NCBI GenBank assembly: GCA_045617845.1 | Contig: JAZLJL010000098.1 | Coordinates: 30,069 to 94,068 of the forward strand | Direction of reading: 5' to 3' | Length of the DNA: 64,000 nt | From: UBA1181 sp045617845 | GTDB lineage: Bacteria; Bacteroidota; Bacteroidia; Bacteroidales; Paludibacteraceae | Shown here: in pieces, positions 36,132 through 45,450 of the stretch | Position numbering within the stretch: the first letter of the stretch is position 1 | Layout of the letters: every line of letters begins with the position of its first letter | The notes under the pieces: model-generated | The model's database searches: none | Seen by the model: the letters and a program-made list of their open reading frames with translations, nothing else | What the model was told of the DNA's origin: nothing | Position numbers and translations under genes: made by a program

Positions 36132-36883
36132 TGAAAAATCCATTCTCTCTTGAAGGAAAAACGATTTTGATGACTGGTGCCTCTTCTGGTATCGGACAAG
36201 GTTGCGCGATTATGGCGTCACAGATGGGTGCGAAAGTTATTGTCTGCGGACGTGACGAAGAAAAGTTGCAAAACACGTTAAAACAAATGGAAGGCGAAGG
36301 ACATACTGTTTTCGCTGGAGATTTGACTGACAACGAAATGATAGACAAGTTGGTCTCGCAGATACCGAACTTGGATGGCGCATTATTTTCCGCCGGCATT
36401 TCAATGACTGCTCCTTTCACTTTTTCCACGCGTGATAAATTCGATAAGGTGTTTAATGTTAATTTCTTCTCGCCGATTGAACTTCTTCGTCTCTTAGTAA
36501 AGAAAAAGAAGATCGTCAATGGCGCATCTATCGTCTTTATATCTTCGGTTGGCGGAAATTTCGGTTTCTCTGTAGGAAATGGAATATACGGAGCTTCAAA
36601 AGCCGCGCTAAACTCAATGATGCGTTTGTGCAGTCTTGAATTGGCTCCAAAACTGATTAGGGTGAATTCCATATGCCCAGGAATGGTGGAGACGCCATTG
36701 GTCAAAGGATTCAGTGAGAACATCACCCAGGAATCCATTCAAAAGGATATGGACTTCTATCCGCTCAAACGATACGGGAAACCTGAAGATATAGCTGGCG
36801 GGGCCGTTTATCTATTGTCTGACGCATCTTCTTGGGTGACGGGACAATCAATTTGCATAGATGGGGGTATCACTGCGTATTAA
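36122..36883 (+). CDS. Short-chain dehydrogenase/reductase, FabG-like
   Basis: The 253-residue protein has the classical SDR signatures: TGASSGIGQG for the cofactor, VCGRDEEKL suggesting NADPH use, SAGIS, IVFISSVGG with the catalytic Ser, GIYGASKAALNSM with Tyr and Lys, and ICPGMVETP. It ends WVTGQSICIDGG as FabG proteins do. Overlap with the preceding synthase gene and the nearby ACP suggest reduction of the beta-keto acyl-ACP to a 3-hydroxy acyl-ACP. No dehydratase or enoyl reductase is present, so a hydroxyacyl group is the expected product; this is an inference. Confidence 0.92.
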   Translation: MGMMKNPFSLEGKTILMTGASSGIGQGCAIMASQMGAKVIVCGRDEEKLQNTLKQMEGEGHTVFAGDLTDNEMIDKLVSQIPNLDGALFSAGISMTAPFTFSTRDKFDKVFNVNFFSPIELLRLLVKKKKIVNGASIVFISSVGGNFGFSVGNGIYGASKAALNSMMRLCSLELAPKLIRVNSICPGMVETPLVKGFSENITQESIQKDMDFYPLKRYGKPEDIAGGAVYLLSDASSWVTGQSICIDGGITAY

Positions 36884-36965
36884 TCCTTCTCAGTTTAAAT
36901 AAAGGAATTATTCACACACAATATCAAGTTTCTTGGTTACCTCGGATCAAGAAACCAAAGAATCT

Positions 36966-38540
36966 ATGGCAGAAGAATCATTAAAGAGCAAAACAAAGAA
37001 AGGGTTGCTCTGGAGTGCGTTGGAAAGATTCGGGACACAAGGAATATCCGCTGTTTTCGCAATTTTCCTGGCTAGGCTTTTATCTCCTGAAGATTATGGA
37101 TTAGTAGCGCTTCCGATGGTCTTTTTGACTATAGCCCAATGTTTTATCGATAGCGGTTTCGGATCTGCCATCATAAGGAAGACTGATTTAAACAAGGATG
37201 ACATCATAACGACCTTCATCTTTAATATTATTGTCGGTTGCGTATGTTATGTCATATTGTTTTTCACTTCTCCCTTCATAGCGGATTTTTATGAAGCTCC
37301 GATTTTAAGTGATTTGTTGAAGGTCTCAGCACTCAGTCTGTTGATTGGTTCGTTCTGCACCGTTCAGCAAGCACTATTGACGAAAGAGATTGATTTCAAG
37401 AGACAAGCCAAAATATCTTTGTGCGCATCAATTGTTGGTGGCTCGATTGGTGTTTGCTTAGCCTTGGAAGGAATGGGTGTTTGGGCATTAGTCTTTCAAG
37501 CTGTTTTCGCACAGATTGTACGTGCGGTTCTATTATGGCGCACAAGCAAATGGCGTCCGTCTGGTCATTGGTCATGGCCATCATTCCATTATCTGTGGGG
37601 ATTTGGTAGCAAGATGCTCGCATCAGGCTTGCTCGACGCAATCTATAACAACATATATCCGATTGTCATAGGAAAGATATTCTTGAAATCTGATTTGGGT
37701 AACTATAATACTGCCAATCAATTGGCATCTTTACCTTCAAGTAACCTGACGGGTGTTTTACAAAGAGTGACTTTCCCTGTTTTGAGCACCATCCAGAATG
37801 ATACTGAAAGGTTGTCGCGCAACTATCGTAAGATACTACGGCTGTCGGCTTTTATCGTGTTCCCTTTGATGATGGGGCTTTCTTCAGCAGCTGATCCGTT
37901 TATCAAGGTGTTCTTGGGAGAAAAATGGGAAGGTTGCATCATTCTTTTGCAATTGGCATGTTTCTATATGATGTTTTATCCTATCCATGCCATCAATTTG
38001 GACTTGTTACAAGTGAAAGGCCGTTCCGATATGTTTTTGAGACTGGAAATCATCAAAAAGATATTAGGAGTCGCCGTAATGGTAATAGCCATTCCTTACG
38101 GAATCGTAGTCATGGTAGCTAGCGGAATCGTAACATCCATATTAGCTTTAACCATAAACACATATTATACCGGTGTTTTAATCAATGTCGGGTTTTGGAA
38201 ACAGATGAGAGACATCTCACCCATCATTTTGATAGGAATGATAATGTGGTCCGTCATCATGATTATGAACCATTTCATAGGAAACGTATATGTTGCATTG
38301 CCTTGTGACATCATTATCGGTTTTTTAATTTATTTTGTATTGTCCAAGATTTTCCTAAATTCCTATTTGAATGAAACACTGTCCATGTTGCCGGTTTCCG
38401 TTAGAAGCAAATTAGGTTATCATGAAGAGTGTTTCGAAACACAAAATGTATCGGTGACGGGAAAAGACGACAGCGAAGAGACGTCCATTATGAAGAGAGA
38501 TCAAGAAAGTGGAATCGTCCAAAAAGATGATAAACAGTAA
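36966..38540 (+). CDS. PST-family polysaccharide flippase (Wzx/WzxC type), first
   Basis: The frame opens at TTG 36933; the ATG at 36966 gives the typical start MAEESLKSKTKKGLLWSALE and is preferred. The protein has 524 residues with about twelve to fourteen hydrophobic segments and the signature ARLLSPEDYGLVALPMVFL followed by FIDSGFGSAIIRK. It should flip the lipid-linked repeat unit to the periplasmic side. The C-terminal tail (last 45 residues) is charged. A second flippase-like gene follows after 16 nt. Confidence 0.92.
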   Translation: MAEESLKSKTKKGLLWSALERFGTQGISAVFAIFLARLLSPEDYGLVALPMVFLTIAQCFIDSGFGSAIIRKTDLNKDDIITTFIFNIIVGCVCYVILFFTSPFIADFYEAPILSDLLKVSALSLLIGSFCTVQQALLTKEIDFKRQAKISLCASIVGGSIGVCLALEGMGVWALVFQAVFAQIVRAVLLWRTSKWRPSGHWSWPSFHYLWGFGSKMLASGLLDAIYNNIYPIVIGKIFLKSDLGNYNTANQLASLPSSNLTGVLQRVTFPVLSTIQNDTERLSRNYRKILRLSAFIVFPLMMGLSSAADPFIKVFLGEKWEGCIILLQLACFYMMFYPIHAINLDLLQVKGRSDMFLRLEIIKKILGVAVMVIAIPYGIVVMVASGIVTSILALTINTYYTGVLINVGFWKQMRDISPIILIGMIMWSVIMIMNHFIGNVYVALPCDIIIGFLIYFVLSKIFLNSYLNETLSMLPVSVRSKLGYHEECFETQNVSVTGKDDSEETSIMKRDQESGIVQKDDKQ

Positions 38541-38556
38541 GCATAGAGAAACTAGG

Positions 38557-40080
38557 ATGTCAAATTCATCAAGAATAGCTAAAAACACTATACTTCTATA
38601 CGTTAGGATGCTTTTCATCATGTTTGTGACGTTATATACAAGCAGGGTGATTCTGGAAGTTTTGGGAGAAGTTGATTTTGGTATCTACAATGTGGTAGGT
38701 GGAGTATCGAGTTCCTTCCTTTTCATTTCGAGCGCATTATCCAATTCGACCCAGCGTTTTCTGAACTTTAAGTTGGGAGAAAAGGACATGGAAGGTGCGA
38801 AGGCAGTCTTCAACAATAGTTTCATCATATATTCGGTTATCGCGTTGTTCGTGATAATCGTAGGGGTGCCATTAGGACATTGGTTTGTCACCCATAAACT
38901 GGTGATTCCGGAAGAAAAAATGGATGCGGCGATTGGCGTGTTTTATGTCACAGTTGTCATGTTTATCGTCACTATGCTCCTTTCTGTCTATGACGCAGTG
39001 CTGATAGCCCGTGAGAATATGAAGCTTTATGCCTATGTGGGCGTTTTTGATGCGGTATCAAAACTTCTCATTGTATATGCGCTTTGTCTGACAGATCACA
39101 ACCGGTTGATATTCTATGCGATCTTGCTTTGTATTGCGCACATCATATCCAAGGTTATTCCGATGGTGATATGTATACGGAAGTACGAAGAATGCCGTTT
39201 CCAATGGATGTACCAAAAGGAATTGATACGCCAGTTATTCGGTTTTATCGGATGGAATGGATTCAGTTGCGCTGTTTGGATGATCAATGGGCAAGGCATC
39301 AACATATTGATCAACACATTTTTCGGAACGGTCGTCAATGCCGCGAACGGAATCGCGACGCAAGTTACACAAGCGGTGAATAATTTCAGTGTCAATTTCT
39401 TCACAGCGGTGCGGCCACAAATCGTCAAGTCATACGCCGCGAAAGATTACGTATACTTCAATAAGTTGATATATGCGAGTTGTCGTTTTTCATTTTATTT
39501 GACATGGATGATATGTTTACCGATAATGTCAAAATCGGATTATATATTACATTTATGGTTGGGGAATCCTCCCGAATATGCGGCGGATTTTGTGTTTTGG
39601 ACACTATTGTTTAGCGCTATAAACGTGATTTCGAATCCAATTTGGAGCGCAGCCCAAGCAACGGGGAAAATCGCGAAATTCCTAATGGTCGGAAGTTCGG
39701 TCTATTTGTTGGCGTTCCCTATCAGTTGGGTCTGTTTGTCCATGGGGAACGAACCGACTATTGTCTTTCAAGTGATGTGTGGGGTACGTGTGGCTTATCT
39801 AGTCACCATCACGAAGATTTTAGGTGAGAACATTGATTTTCCGATGAAACGTTTTGTCAAGAATGTGATATTTCCTGTCTTGAAAGTTGGAATACCAACA
39901 GCGCTTATCATATTCCCTCTCTCAAAATTATTTAGCGATACGTTCCCTTCGCTGATATTATTTACATTCGGATCCATTTTGATTTGCCTTATCATCATTT
40001 TTACAATAGGAATGCATCAGAATGAGAGGTCAATGGTGATAGGAAAAATCAAAGCGATAGTAGGACGTTTTTCACACTGA
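38557..40080 (+). CDS. Polysaccharide biosynthesis flippase-like membrane protein, second
   Basis: Upstream codons of the same frame overlap the previous gene; ATG 38557, preceded by AGGA, gives MSNSSRIAKNTILLYVRMLF and is chosen. The 507-residue protein has about twelve to fourteen hydrophobic segments and the pattern TLYTSRVILEVLGEVDFGIY, then SSALSNSTQRFLNF, known from Bacteroidetes flippase-like proteins. It differs from its neighbour, so the two do not look like a recent duplication. Two flippases in one operon suggest two lipid-linked substrates, perhaps the main repeat unit and an acyl-bearing side unit. Confidence 0.88.
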   Translation: MSNSSRIAKNTILLYVRMLFIMFVTLYTSRVILEVLGEVDFGIYNVVGGVSSSFLFISSALSNSTQRFLNFKLGEKDMEGAKAVFNNSFIIYSVIALFVIIVGVPLGHWFVTHKLVIPEEKMDAAIGVFYVTVVMFIVTMLLSVYDAVLIARENMKLYAYVGVFDAVSKLLIVYALCLTDHNRLIFYAILLCIAHIISKVIPMVICIRKYEECRFQWMYQKELIRQLFGFIGWNGFSCAVWMINGQGINILINTFFGTVVNAANGIATQVTQAVNNFSVNFFTAVRPQIVKSYAAKDYVYFNKLIYASCRFSFYLTWMICLPIMSKSDYILHLWLGNPPEYAADFVFWTLLFSAINVISNPIWSAAQATGKIAKFLMVGSSVYLLAFPISWVCLSMGNEPTIVFQVMCGVRVAYLVTITKILGENIDFPMKRFVKNVIFPVLKVGIPTALIIFPLSKLFSDTFPSLILFTFGSILICLIIIFTIGMHQNERSMVIGKIKAIVGRFSH

Positions 40081-40109
40081 AAATCGTCTAAATTATGAAA
40101 ATATTGTTA

Positions 40110-40131
40110 ATGGTTTTGGAGTAAACCATTG
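40110..40131 (+). other. Intergenic hairpin before wecB
   Basis: AATGGTTT at 40110-40117 and AAACCATT at 40124-40131 form a perfect 8-bp stem with a 6-nt loop. No T-run follows. The gap also has TAAATTTG at 40145-40152, a possible -7 element without a suitable -33 partner. Confidence 0.5.
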
Positions 40132-40177
40132 TTACATAGAATATAAATTTGTAAATTTTGCAAGTAAATTGATAGAT

Positions 40178-41329
40178 ATGAAGAAGGTGATGTTAATCTT
40201 CGGAACACGTCCGGAAGCAATAAAGATGTGTCCATTGGTTAAAGAGTTTCAAAAATATCCTAATGATTTTGAAACGATTGTGTGTGTGACAGGACAACAC
40301 AGAGAGATGTTGGATCAAGTATTAAAAATATTCGAGGTGAAACCCGATTATGATTTGAACATCATGAAGCAAGGACAGGACTTGTACGATGTCACAGCTC
40401 GCGTGTTGACAGGTATGAGGGATGTCTTCTCGCAATGCAAACCTGACGTTGTTTTGGTACATGGTGATACTACTACATCTACGGCTGCAGCTTTGGCGGC
40501 GTTCTATCAACAGATTCCAGTCGGACATGTCGAAGCGGGATTGCGTACTCACAACATTTATAGTCCATGGCCGGAAGAAATGAATCGTCAAATAACGGGT
40601 AGAATAGCCAACTACAATTTCTCGCCGACACCGCTTTCGGAGAAAAATCTGAAAGAAGAGAGTGCGATGGGAAAGATTTACGTCACAGGTAATACTGTGA
40701 TTGACGCCTTATATATGGTGGTCGATAAATTTAAGAATAACGCAAATCTAGGGAATGAACAGATGCGGATTCTCCAAAATGCTGGTTATGACGTGAACAG
40801 ATTGAACGGAGGGAAAAAGCTCGTACTCATCACAGGACATAGAAGGGAGAATTTTGGAGATGGTTTCATCCATATGTGCACCGCGATTAAAGATCTCACA
40901 AAAAAATATCCAGACGTCGATTTCGTTTATCCGATGCACCTAAATCCAAATGTGCGCAAACCGATACATGAAGTATTTGGAGAAAATTTGGAAAATTTAG
41001 GAAATATGTTCTTTATTGAGCCTCTCGAATATTTAAGTTTTGTATATTTGATGGAGAAATCCAACATCGTACTCACCGATTCAGGTGGAATTCAAGAGGA
41101 AGCGCCAGGACTCGGCAAGCCAGTATTGGTCATGAGGGACACCACTGAACGTCCGGAGGCGTTATCTGCTGGAACAGTGAAATTGGTCGGAACCGATTAT
41201 GACGCCATATTTGGCAACGTAAGCGAATTGTTGGATTCCCCTGCCGCATACGAGAAAATGTCCAAGGCAGTAAACCCTTATGGCGATGGCTTGGCGTGCG
41301 GTAGGATAGTGAATGCATTGAGAAATTAG
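40178..41329 (+). CDS. wecB: UDP-N-acetylglucosamine 2-epimerase
   Basis: A TTG at 40169 opens the frame but ATG 40178 starts the normal sequence MKKVMLIFGTRPEAIKMCPL. The 383-residue protein has the family motifs VHGDTTTS, GHVEAGLRTHN, ITGHRRENFG and LTDSGGIQEEAPGLGKP. It converts UDP-GlcNAc to UDP-ManNAc in the cytoplasm. The dehydrogenase that uses this product is encoded 77 nt downstream, and a WecG-type transferase is encoded at 48248, so the set provides ManNAcA units. Confidence 0.96.
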   Translation: MKKVMLIFGTRPEAIKMCPLVKEFQKYPNDFETIVCVTGQHREMLDQVLKIFEVKPDYDLNIMKQGQDLYDVTARVLTGMRDVFSQCKPDVVLVHGDTTTSTAAALAAFYQQIPVGHVEAGLRTHNIYSPWPEEMNRQITGRIANYNFSPTPLSEKNLKEESAMGKIYVTGNTVIDALYMVVDKFKNNANLGNEQMRILQNAGYDVNRLNGGKKLVLITGHRRENFGDGFIHMCTAIKDLTKKYPDVDFVYPMHLNPNVRKPIHEVFGENLENLGNMFFIEPLEYLSFVYLMEKSNIVLTDSGGIQEEAPGLGKPVLVMRDTTERPEALSAGTVKLVGTDYDAIFGNVSELLDSPAAYEKMSKAVNPYGDGLACGRIVNALRN

Positions 41330-41361
41330 TAACAAATAAAAATATTAACAAATGCGATATC

Positions 41362-41382
41362 AACTGGTAAAATAAACCGGTT
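41362..41382 (+). other. Intergenic hairpin between wecB and wecC
   Basis: AACTGGT at 41362-41368 pairs with ACCGGTT at 41376-41382 (seven pairs, one G-T), loop of 7 nt. No T-run follows. It resembles the neighbouring gap hairpins in form, not in sequence. Confidence 0.42.
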
Positions 41383-41406
41383 CCTTTCGCCTATCAGTTT
41401 TTGTCT

Positions 41407-42627
41407 ATGATTAACGTAATTGGATTAGGCTACATTGGCCTCCCTACCGCTCTGATGATGGCTTCTCATGGAGTGGAAGTAGTTGGAACAGACTACAACA
41501 AGGAACTTGTCGCTACTTTGAACGCCGGTAAAACGACCTTTAAGGAAGATGGCCTCGATGAACTCTTCAATGCGGCTGTGAAGGCAGGCATTAAATTTAC
41601 GACGGAATACCAAAAGACGAACACATACATCATTTCCGTGCCTACACCATATAACAAGTTCTCCAAGAAAGTGGACGCATGTTATGTGGTTGCGGCAATT
41701 AAAGAGGTGATGAAAATTTGTCCGAAGGGAGCTACTGTAGTAGTGGAATCTACGGTTAGCCCAGGCACAATGGACAAGTTTGTGCGACCAGTTGTCGAAG
41801 AGAACGGCTTCGTGATTGGCAAAGATATCAATCTCGTTCATGCACCAGAGCGAATCATCCCAGGTAATATGGTGTATGAATTGTTGCACAACAACCGTAC
41901 AATCGGTGCGGACAACAGAGAAATAGGTGAGGAAATCAAGAAATATTATTCTTCTTTCTGCAAAGGAGAAATCGTTGTCACGGATATTCGTACGGCAGAA
42001 ATGACGAAAGTGGTCGAAAATACGTTCCGTGCCGTGAATATCGCATTCGCTAACGAGCTTGCGAGAATATGTAGACACGACAATATGGATGTGTATGAAA
42101 TCATCAAGATTTGTAACATGCACCCACGTGTGAACATCCTTCAACCAGGTCCAGGAGTCGGAGGACACTGTATCTCTGTCGATCCTTGGTTCCTTGTCGG
42201 TGATTACCCCCAATTGGCGAAAGTGATTGACGAATCCATGAAGACGAACGATTCACAACCGACTTTTGTCTTGAACCGTATTCATGAAATCATGATGGAG
42301 AACAATATTACAGACAATAGAAAGGTCGGACTTTATGGCATTACTTACAAAGAGAATGTGGATGATTACCGCGAGTCTCCAACGCTTCAATTGATTGAAG
42401 CTCAAGAGCGTCATTTGGCACGTCCTTTGAAATGCTATGACCCATTCTTGGCTCAGGATGTGGTGAAGAACCAATTCCACGATTTCGATGAATTCCTTAA
42501 CGATGTGGATATGGTCGTCATTATGGTAAAACATGACCAAATCAAACAGAATTGGGACAAACTCAAAGGCAAGGTTATTTTAGACTGCCATAACATTTGT
42601 CCATTGGAAGGTGTGTACCACATCTAA
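41407..42627 (+). CDS. wecC: UDP-N-acetyl-D-mannosamine dehydrogenase
   Basis: The frame begins at TTG 41401; ATG 41407 gives MINVIGLGYIGLPTALMMA and is preferred. The 406-residue protein has the NAD-binding glycines at the N-terminus, ESTVSPGTMDKFV, APERIIPGNMVYEL, the catalytic Cys in GPGVGGHCISVDPWF and the C-terminal YKENVDDYRESPTL. It oxidises UDP-ManNAc twice to UDP-ManNAcA. It follows wecB and precedes the strongly folded gap at 42637-42758. Confidence 0.95.
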   Translation: MINVIGLGYIGLPTALMMASHGVEVVGTDYNKELVATLNAGKTTFKEDGLDELFNAAVKAGIKFTTEYQKTNTYIISVPTPYNKFSKKVDACYVVAAIKEVMKICPKGATVVVESTVSPGTMDKFVRPVVEENGFVIGKDINLVHAPERIIPGNMVYELLHNNRTIGADNREIGEEIKKYYSSFCKGEIVVTDIRTAEMTKVVENTFRAVNIAFANELARICRHDNMDVYEIIKICNMHPRVNILQPGPGVGGHCISVDPWFLVGDYPQLAKVIDESMKTNDSQPTFVLNRIHEIMMENNITDNRKVGLYGITYKENVDDYRESPTLQLIEAQERHLARPLKCYDPFLAQDVVKNQFHDFDEFLNDVDMVVIMVKHDQIKQNWDKLKGKVILDCHNICPLEGVYHI

Positions 42628-42636
42628 AAAAACGGA

Positions 42637-42758
42637 AGCAGCCACACAGGTGGAACCCTAGGGTTTGTGGTCCGATACCACTGGCTGCTGCAACAGCTCT
42701 AAGCCGAAAGAGCGTGATTTGAAGTTCGTCATTTAAGCGTCATCCCCCAGTGGATGAC
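42637..42758 (+). ncRNA. Candidate structured RNA between wecC and the polymerase gene (three hairpins)
   Basis: Three hairpins fill the 151-nt gap. The first has an outer stem AGCAGCCA (42637-42644) with TGGCTGCT (42682-42689), extended by GTGG/CCAC and enclosing the 12-nt palindrome AACCCTAGGGTT (42654-42665). The second is GCTCT (42696-42700) with AGAGC (42709-42713). The third is GTCATCC (42739-42745) with GGATGAC (42752-42758). No T-run follows any of them. The class is not recognised. It begins 10 nt after the wecC stop, so it may be a leader element for the polymerase gene or a processed RNA. Confidence 0.6.
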
Positions 42759-42778
42759 TTCCTGATATAGATTTCGCA

Positions 42779-44200
42779 ATGGAACGAATGGTTTATAACA
42801 CAGTATGGGATAGGATAAACACTTATCTTGTTTATTTATTACCTGTGTTGATCATAGGAGTACTTTTACAAGTGATAAAGTTCCCTATGATCGCCGTATT
42901 GATTTTCTTTTCCTTCTTTTTCTTGTGCAACAACCATGAGAAATGTGTGGTCTGTGCGTTAGTGTTTTGTAAATTGTTCGGAACGTTCGGCCCGGCATTA
43001 GGATTGAATCTTCCAGGAACTGTCGTCGCTTTCGCCTTGATCATATTTTTCATGAGGAAAGATTTATTCTTACTGTTCCACAAATTGTCTTCACGACCAA
43101 TGTTTTTCGTGTTTTCGATTTTCTTCATCTTCATGGTTTATTACCTCTTGACAGGAGAAACTAAGAATTCAAACACCAAGTTCGGCGTCATGACGATATC
43201 TTTATGCGTGGATACAATCGCCTTCTTGACGTTAGCGACCTTCAAGGATGTGCGAATGAGTAGGTTGACGGTTCCTTTTCTTCTGTTCGCATTGATGCAG
43301 TTGGGATATGTGGAAGCTTTTTCAGGACACAGACCTAGTGGCATAATGGATTTTTCCTTCTTCCGTAACGCATGCGTCGATATGATGAGGAAAGGAATGA
43401 GGGTACTTTCCTACCACAACATGGGTATTTCGGCATTCATCGGAGCGGCCTTCATGATAAGTGAAAGGAAAAATATTAACCGATATTTCGATATTATTTT
43501 CTTATTCAGCGCATTTTGGCTAATCATCATATCTGGTGCCCGTCAGACCATATTCGGTTTTATCTTATTATTGTTCGTTTGGATGGTTTTCAGGACAGGC
43601 AAACTCAAGCTTTCCACCGTATTCCTTGCAACCGGAATCATTTTAGGAATCTATTATTGCCTTCAATTGCTTGATGTTCCGATTTTCCAGCAAAAATCTG
43701 GAACGAGCACACATATGGGAAGTGACTTGAACCGAAATTACGATTATCCATTGATGATCATCTCTTATCATTTCTTGGATGGTATAGGATTCGGCAATTA
43801 TTACAATCCGCATTCGCATGAGTTCTATCCGCATAATGTCATATTGGAGATTTTGTGCGAGTTCGGATTCATCGGAATGATATTTGTTTCTATGGTAATT
43901 ATTGCTTATGTGCGTTCGCATCATTTCTACATCAAGAATAAATTGCCAAACGGGAGCATTTGCCTTTTGTTATGGATGCCGTATCTCGTTCGTTCTATGA
44001 TTAGTGGTGATTTAAGTGATAATATATCCTTGTTTATTTCCATGTTCTTGTTCTTCTATTATAATGGAGTAATCATAAATGGAAAGAAACTTCGTGAGAT
44101 GATGCATCGACGGAAGATGCAAGAGACGAACCGAAGGAAGATAGAGGAATTGAAGAGGAGAAATAACTTGTTAGAAAACGAAGGACTTAAAAGCGTATAG
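42779..44200 (+). CDS. O-antigen polymerase/ligase-like membrane protein (Wzy candidate of block 2)
   Basis: The 473-residue protein has about ten to eleven hydrophobic segments. The periplasmic loop and following helix have SHEFYPHNVILEILCEFGFIG, the HNxxLE-type motif typical of Wzy/WaaL proteins, plus ISGARQTIFGFIL. It should polymerise the lipid-linked repeat units of block 2 in the periplasm. The last 45 residues form a charged coiled-coil-like tail (RRKMQETNRRKIEELKRRNN), which is unusual for the family and might contact Wzc. It is followed after 4 nt by a glycosyltransferase gene. Confidence 0.86.
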   Translation: MERMVYNTVWDRINTYLVYLLPVLIIGVLLQVIKFPMIAVLIFFSFFFLCNNHEKCVVCALVFCKLFGTFGPALGLNLPGTVVAFALIIFFMRKDLFLLFHKLSSRPMFFVFSIFFIFMVYYLLTGETKNSNTKFGVMTISLCVDTIAFLTLATFKDVRMSRLTVPFLLFALMQLGYVEAFSGHRPSGIMDFSFFRNACVDMMRKGMRVLSYHNMGISAFIGAAFMISERKNINRYFDIIFLFSAFWLIIISGARQTIFGFILLLFVWMVFRTGKLKLSTVFLATGIILGIYYCLQLLDVPIFQQKSGTSTHMGSDLNRNYDYPLMIISYHFLDGIGFGNYYNPHSHEFYPHNVILEILCEFGFIGMIFVSMVIIAYVRSHHFYIKNKLPNGSICLLLWMPYLVRSMISGDLSDNISLFISMFLFFYYNGVIINGKKLREMMHRRKMQETNRRKIEELKRRNNLLENEGLKSV

Positions 44201-44204
44201 TTAT

Positions 44205-45362
44205 ATGAAACATGTAATCTATGTGTCATGCGGTGATGTTTCAGTATATGATTCCCAAATTGTCGCCCTTATCAGTCATTTACAACAGATAGGGGTAAAG
44301 GTTACCTTATTGCAAGGATATAAATCACAGGCCGAGAAATCTATCTTGGAAAAGAAATTATCCAGTCATGGTGCTATTCCGACCGTGTGGATGAATATCC
44401 TGAGTGTATATCGCATCTATGAGTCTCAAAACATAAAGAACTTATACAATGCTATAGTTTCTATTGAGGGGTACCAAGACGCGGTTTTTCATGTACGTAA
44501 TGAGTACATGGGCTATCTCATGAAACGTCTCTTCCAGAAACATAAACTCAACCTGCCTCTGTTAATTGATATCCGAGGCGTCATTTATGAAGAACTGCTA
44601 TACAAACAAAGTCTGCAAAAGGGAATTCGTAAGTTGTTATCGAACATCCAACGTTCTTATTTCAAGAAATGTTACGAATATTTGTTCTCGGAAGATTCTA
44701 TGAAGATTGGGATTACATCCGTCTCTTCGATGATTAACGATTATATCAAAGAACATTATCCGTCGTGTCGTTATACGATGGTAGTACACCCGAACATTTC
44801 AGGAAGTCAATTTAGGTATGACGAATCAAAACGAGAGACTATCCGTCAGCGCTACAACATAGGGGAAAACGATATTTTAGCCATTTGTTCCTCGGGAGGG
44901 AACGCTGTATGGCAAAAGGATTACATGGTCGTAAAAAGTATGTTGGATTTGGGCGTGAAAGTTTTGAATCTATCCAAGAAAGATGTCGGTATCGAAGGTT
45001 GTATGACCGTCAGTGTCCCATTTTCAGATATGCCGGGTATTTTATCTGCGGCTGACATGGCCATATTATGGAGGGATAACACATTCATCAATAATTCGGC
45101 CTCTCCTTCGAAATACAGTGAATTCGCATCCATGGGATTATTTGTGATACATAATCGGACCGTGAAAGTCGCGGAAGAACATATTATGCGAAGTGGTGCT
45201 GGTATCTTAGTGGATAAAGTCGAAGACATACATTCTCTTCCATCGAAGCAAGAATTAAGCAACCAACGAGAGAACTGGATTGCACAAGGAATCGCCTTTT
45301 TTGGTGTCGAAAGCATAGTTAAGTCTTATTTATCGACTTATGATAATCTTATCAAGGGATAG
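44205..45362 (+). CDS. GT-B-fold glycosyltransferase (GT4-like)
   Basis: The 385-residue protein starts HVIYVSCGDVSVYDSQIVAL, an atypical N-terminal beta-alpha unit, then contains LLIDIRGVIYEELLY, GITSVSSMINDYI, MVVHPNISGSQFRY and a donor-side block SPSKYSEFASMGLFVI. The layout is that of GT4 enzymes although the usual ExFGxxxLE motif is weak. It is tightly linked to the polymerase gene and ends 88 nt before the next glycosyltransferase gene, with a long hairpin between. Substrate unknown. Confidence 0.75.
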   Translation: MKHVIYVSCGDVSVYDSQIVALISHLQQIGVKVTLLQGYKSQAEKSILEKKLSSHGAIPTVWMNILSVYRIYESQNIKNLYNAIVSIEGYQDAVFHVRNEYMGYLMKRLFQKHKLNLPLLIDIRGVIYEELLYKQSLQKGIRKLLSNIQRSYFKKCYEYLFSEDSMKIGITSVSSMINDYIKEHYPSCRYTMVVHPNISGSQFRYDESKRETIRQRYNIGENDILAICSSGGNAVWQKDYMVVKSMLDLGVKVLNLSKKDVGIEGCMTVSVPFSDMPGILSAADMAILWRDNTFINNSASPSKYSEFASMGLFVIHNRTVKVAEEHIMRSGAGILVDKVEDIHSLPSKQELSNQRENWIAQGIAFFGVESIVKSYLSTYDNLIKG

Positions 45363-45388
45363 ACATCGATTTAAGGACGCAATAAAGA

Positions 45389-45426
45389 GAAAATTCTTGG
45401 TTTAGGAGAGAATTTTCGGACCTAAG
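45389..45426 (+). other. Intergenic hairpin with a possible pseudoknot
   Basis: GAAAATTCT at 45389-45397 and AGAATTTTC at 45409-45417 form a perfect 9-bp stem. The loop holds TTAGG (45402-45406-region), complementary to CCTAA at 45421-45425-region just after the stem, which would give an H-type pseudoknot. No T-run follows. Confidence 0.5.
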
Positions 45427-45450
45427 AGGACGACAAAACATTATAAATTT

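Noticed and set aside
36007..36738. Minus-strand open frame of 243 codons opposite the SDR gene
   Set aside because: The peptide is low in recognisable order and the plus strand encodes a complete SDR with all catalytic residues.
42633..42643. CGGAAGCAGCC resembles the conserved GGAAGCAGCC part of bacterial signal recognition particle RNA
   Set aside because: The symmetric internal loop and the partner strand of the SRP RNA are missing; these bases pair instead in the local hairpin.
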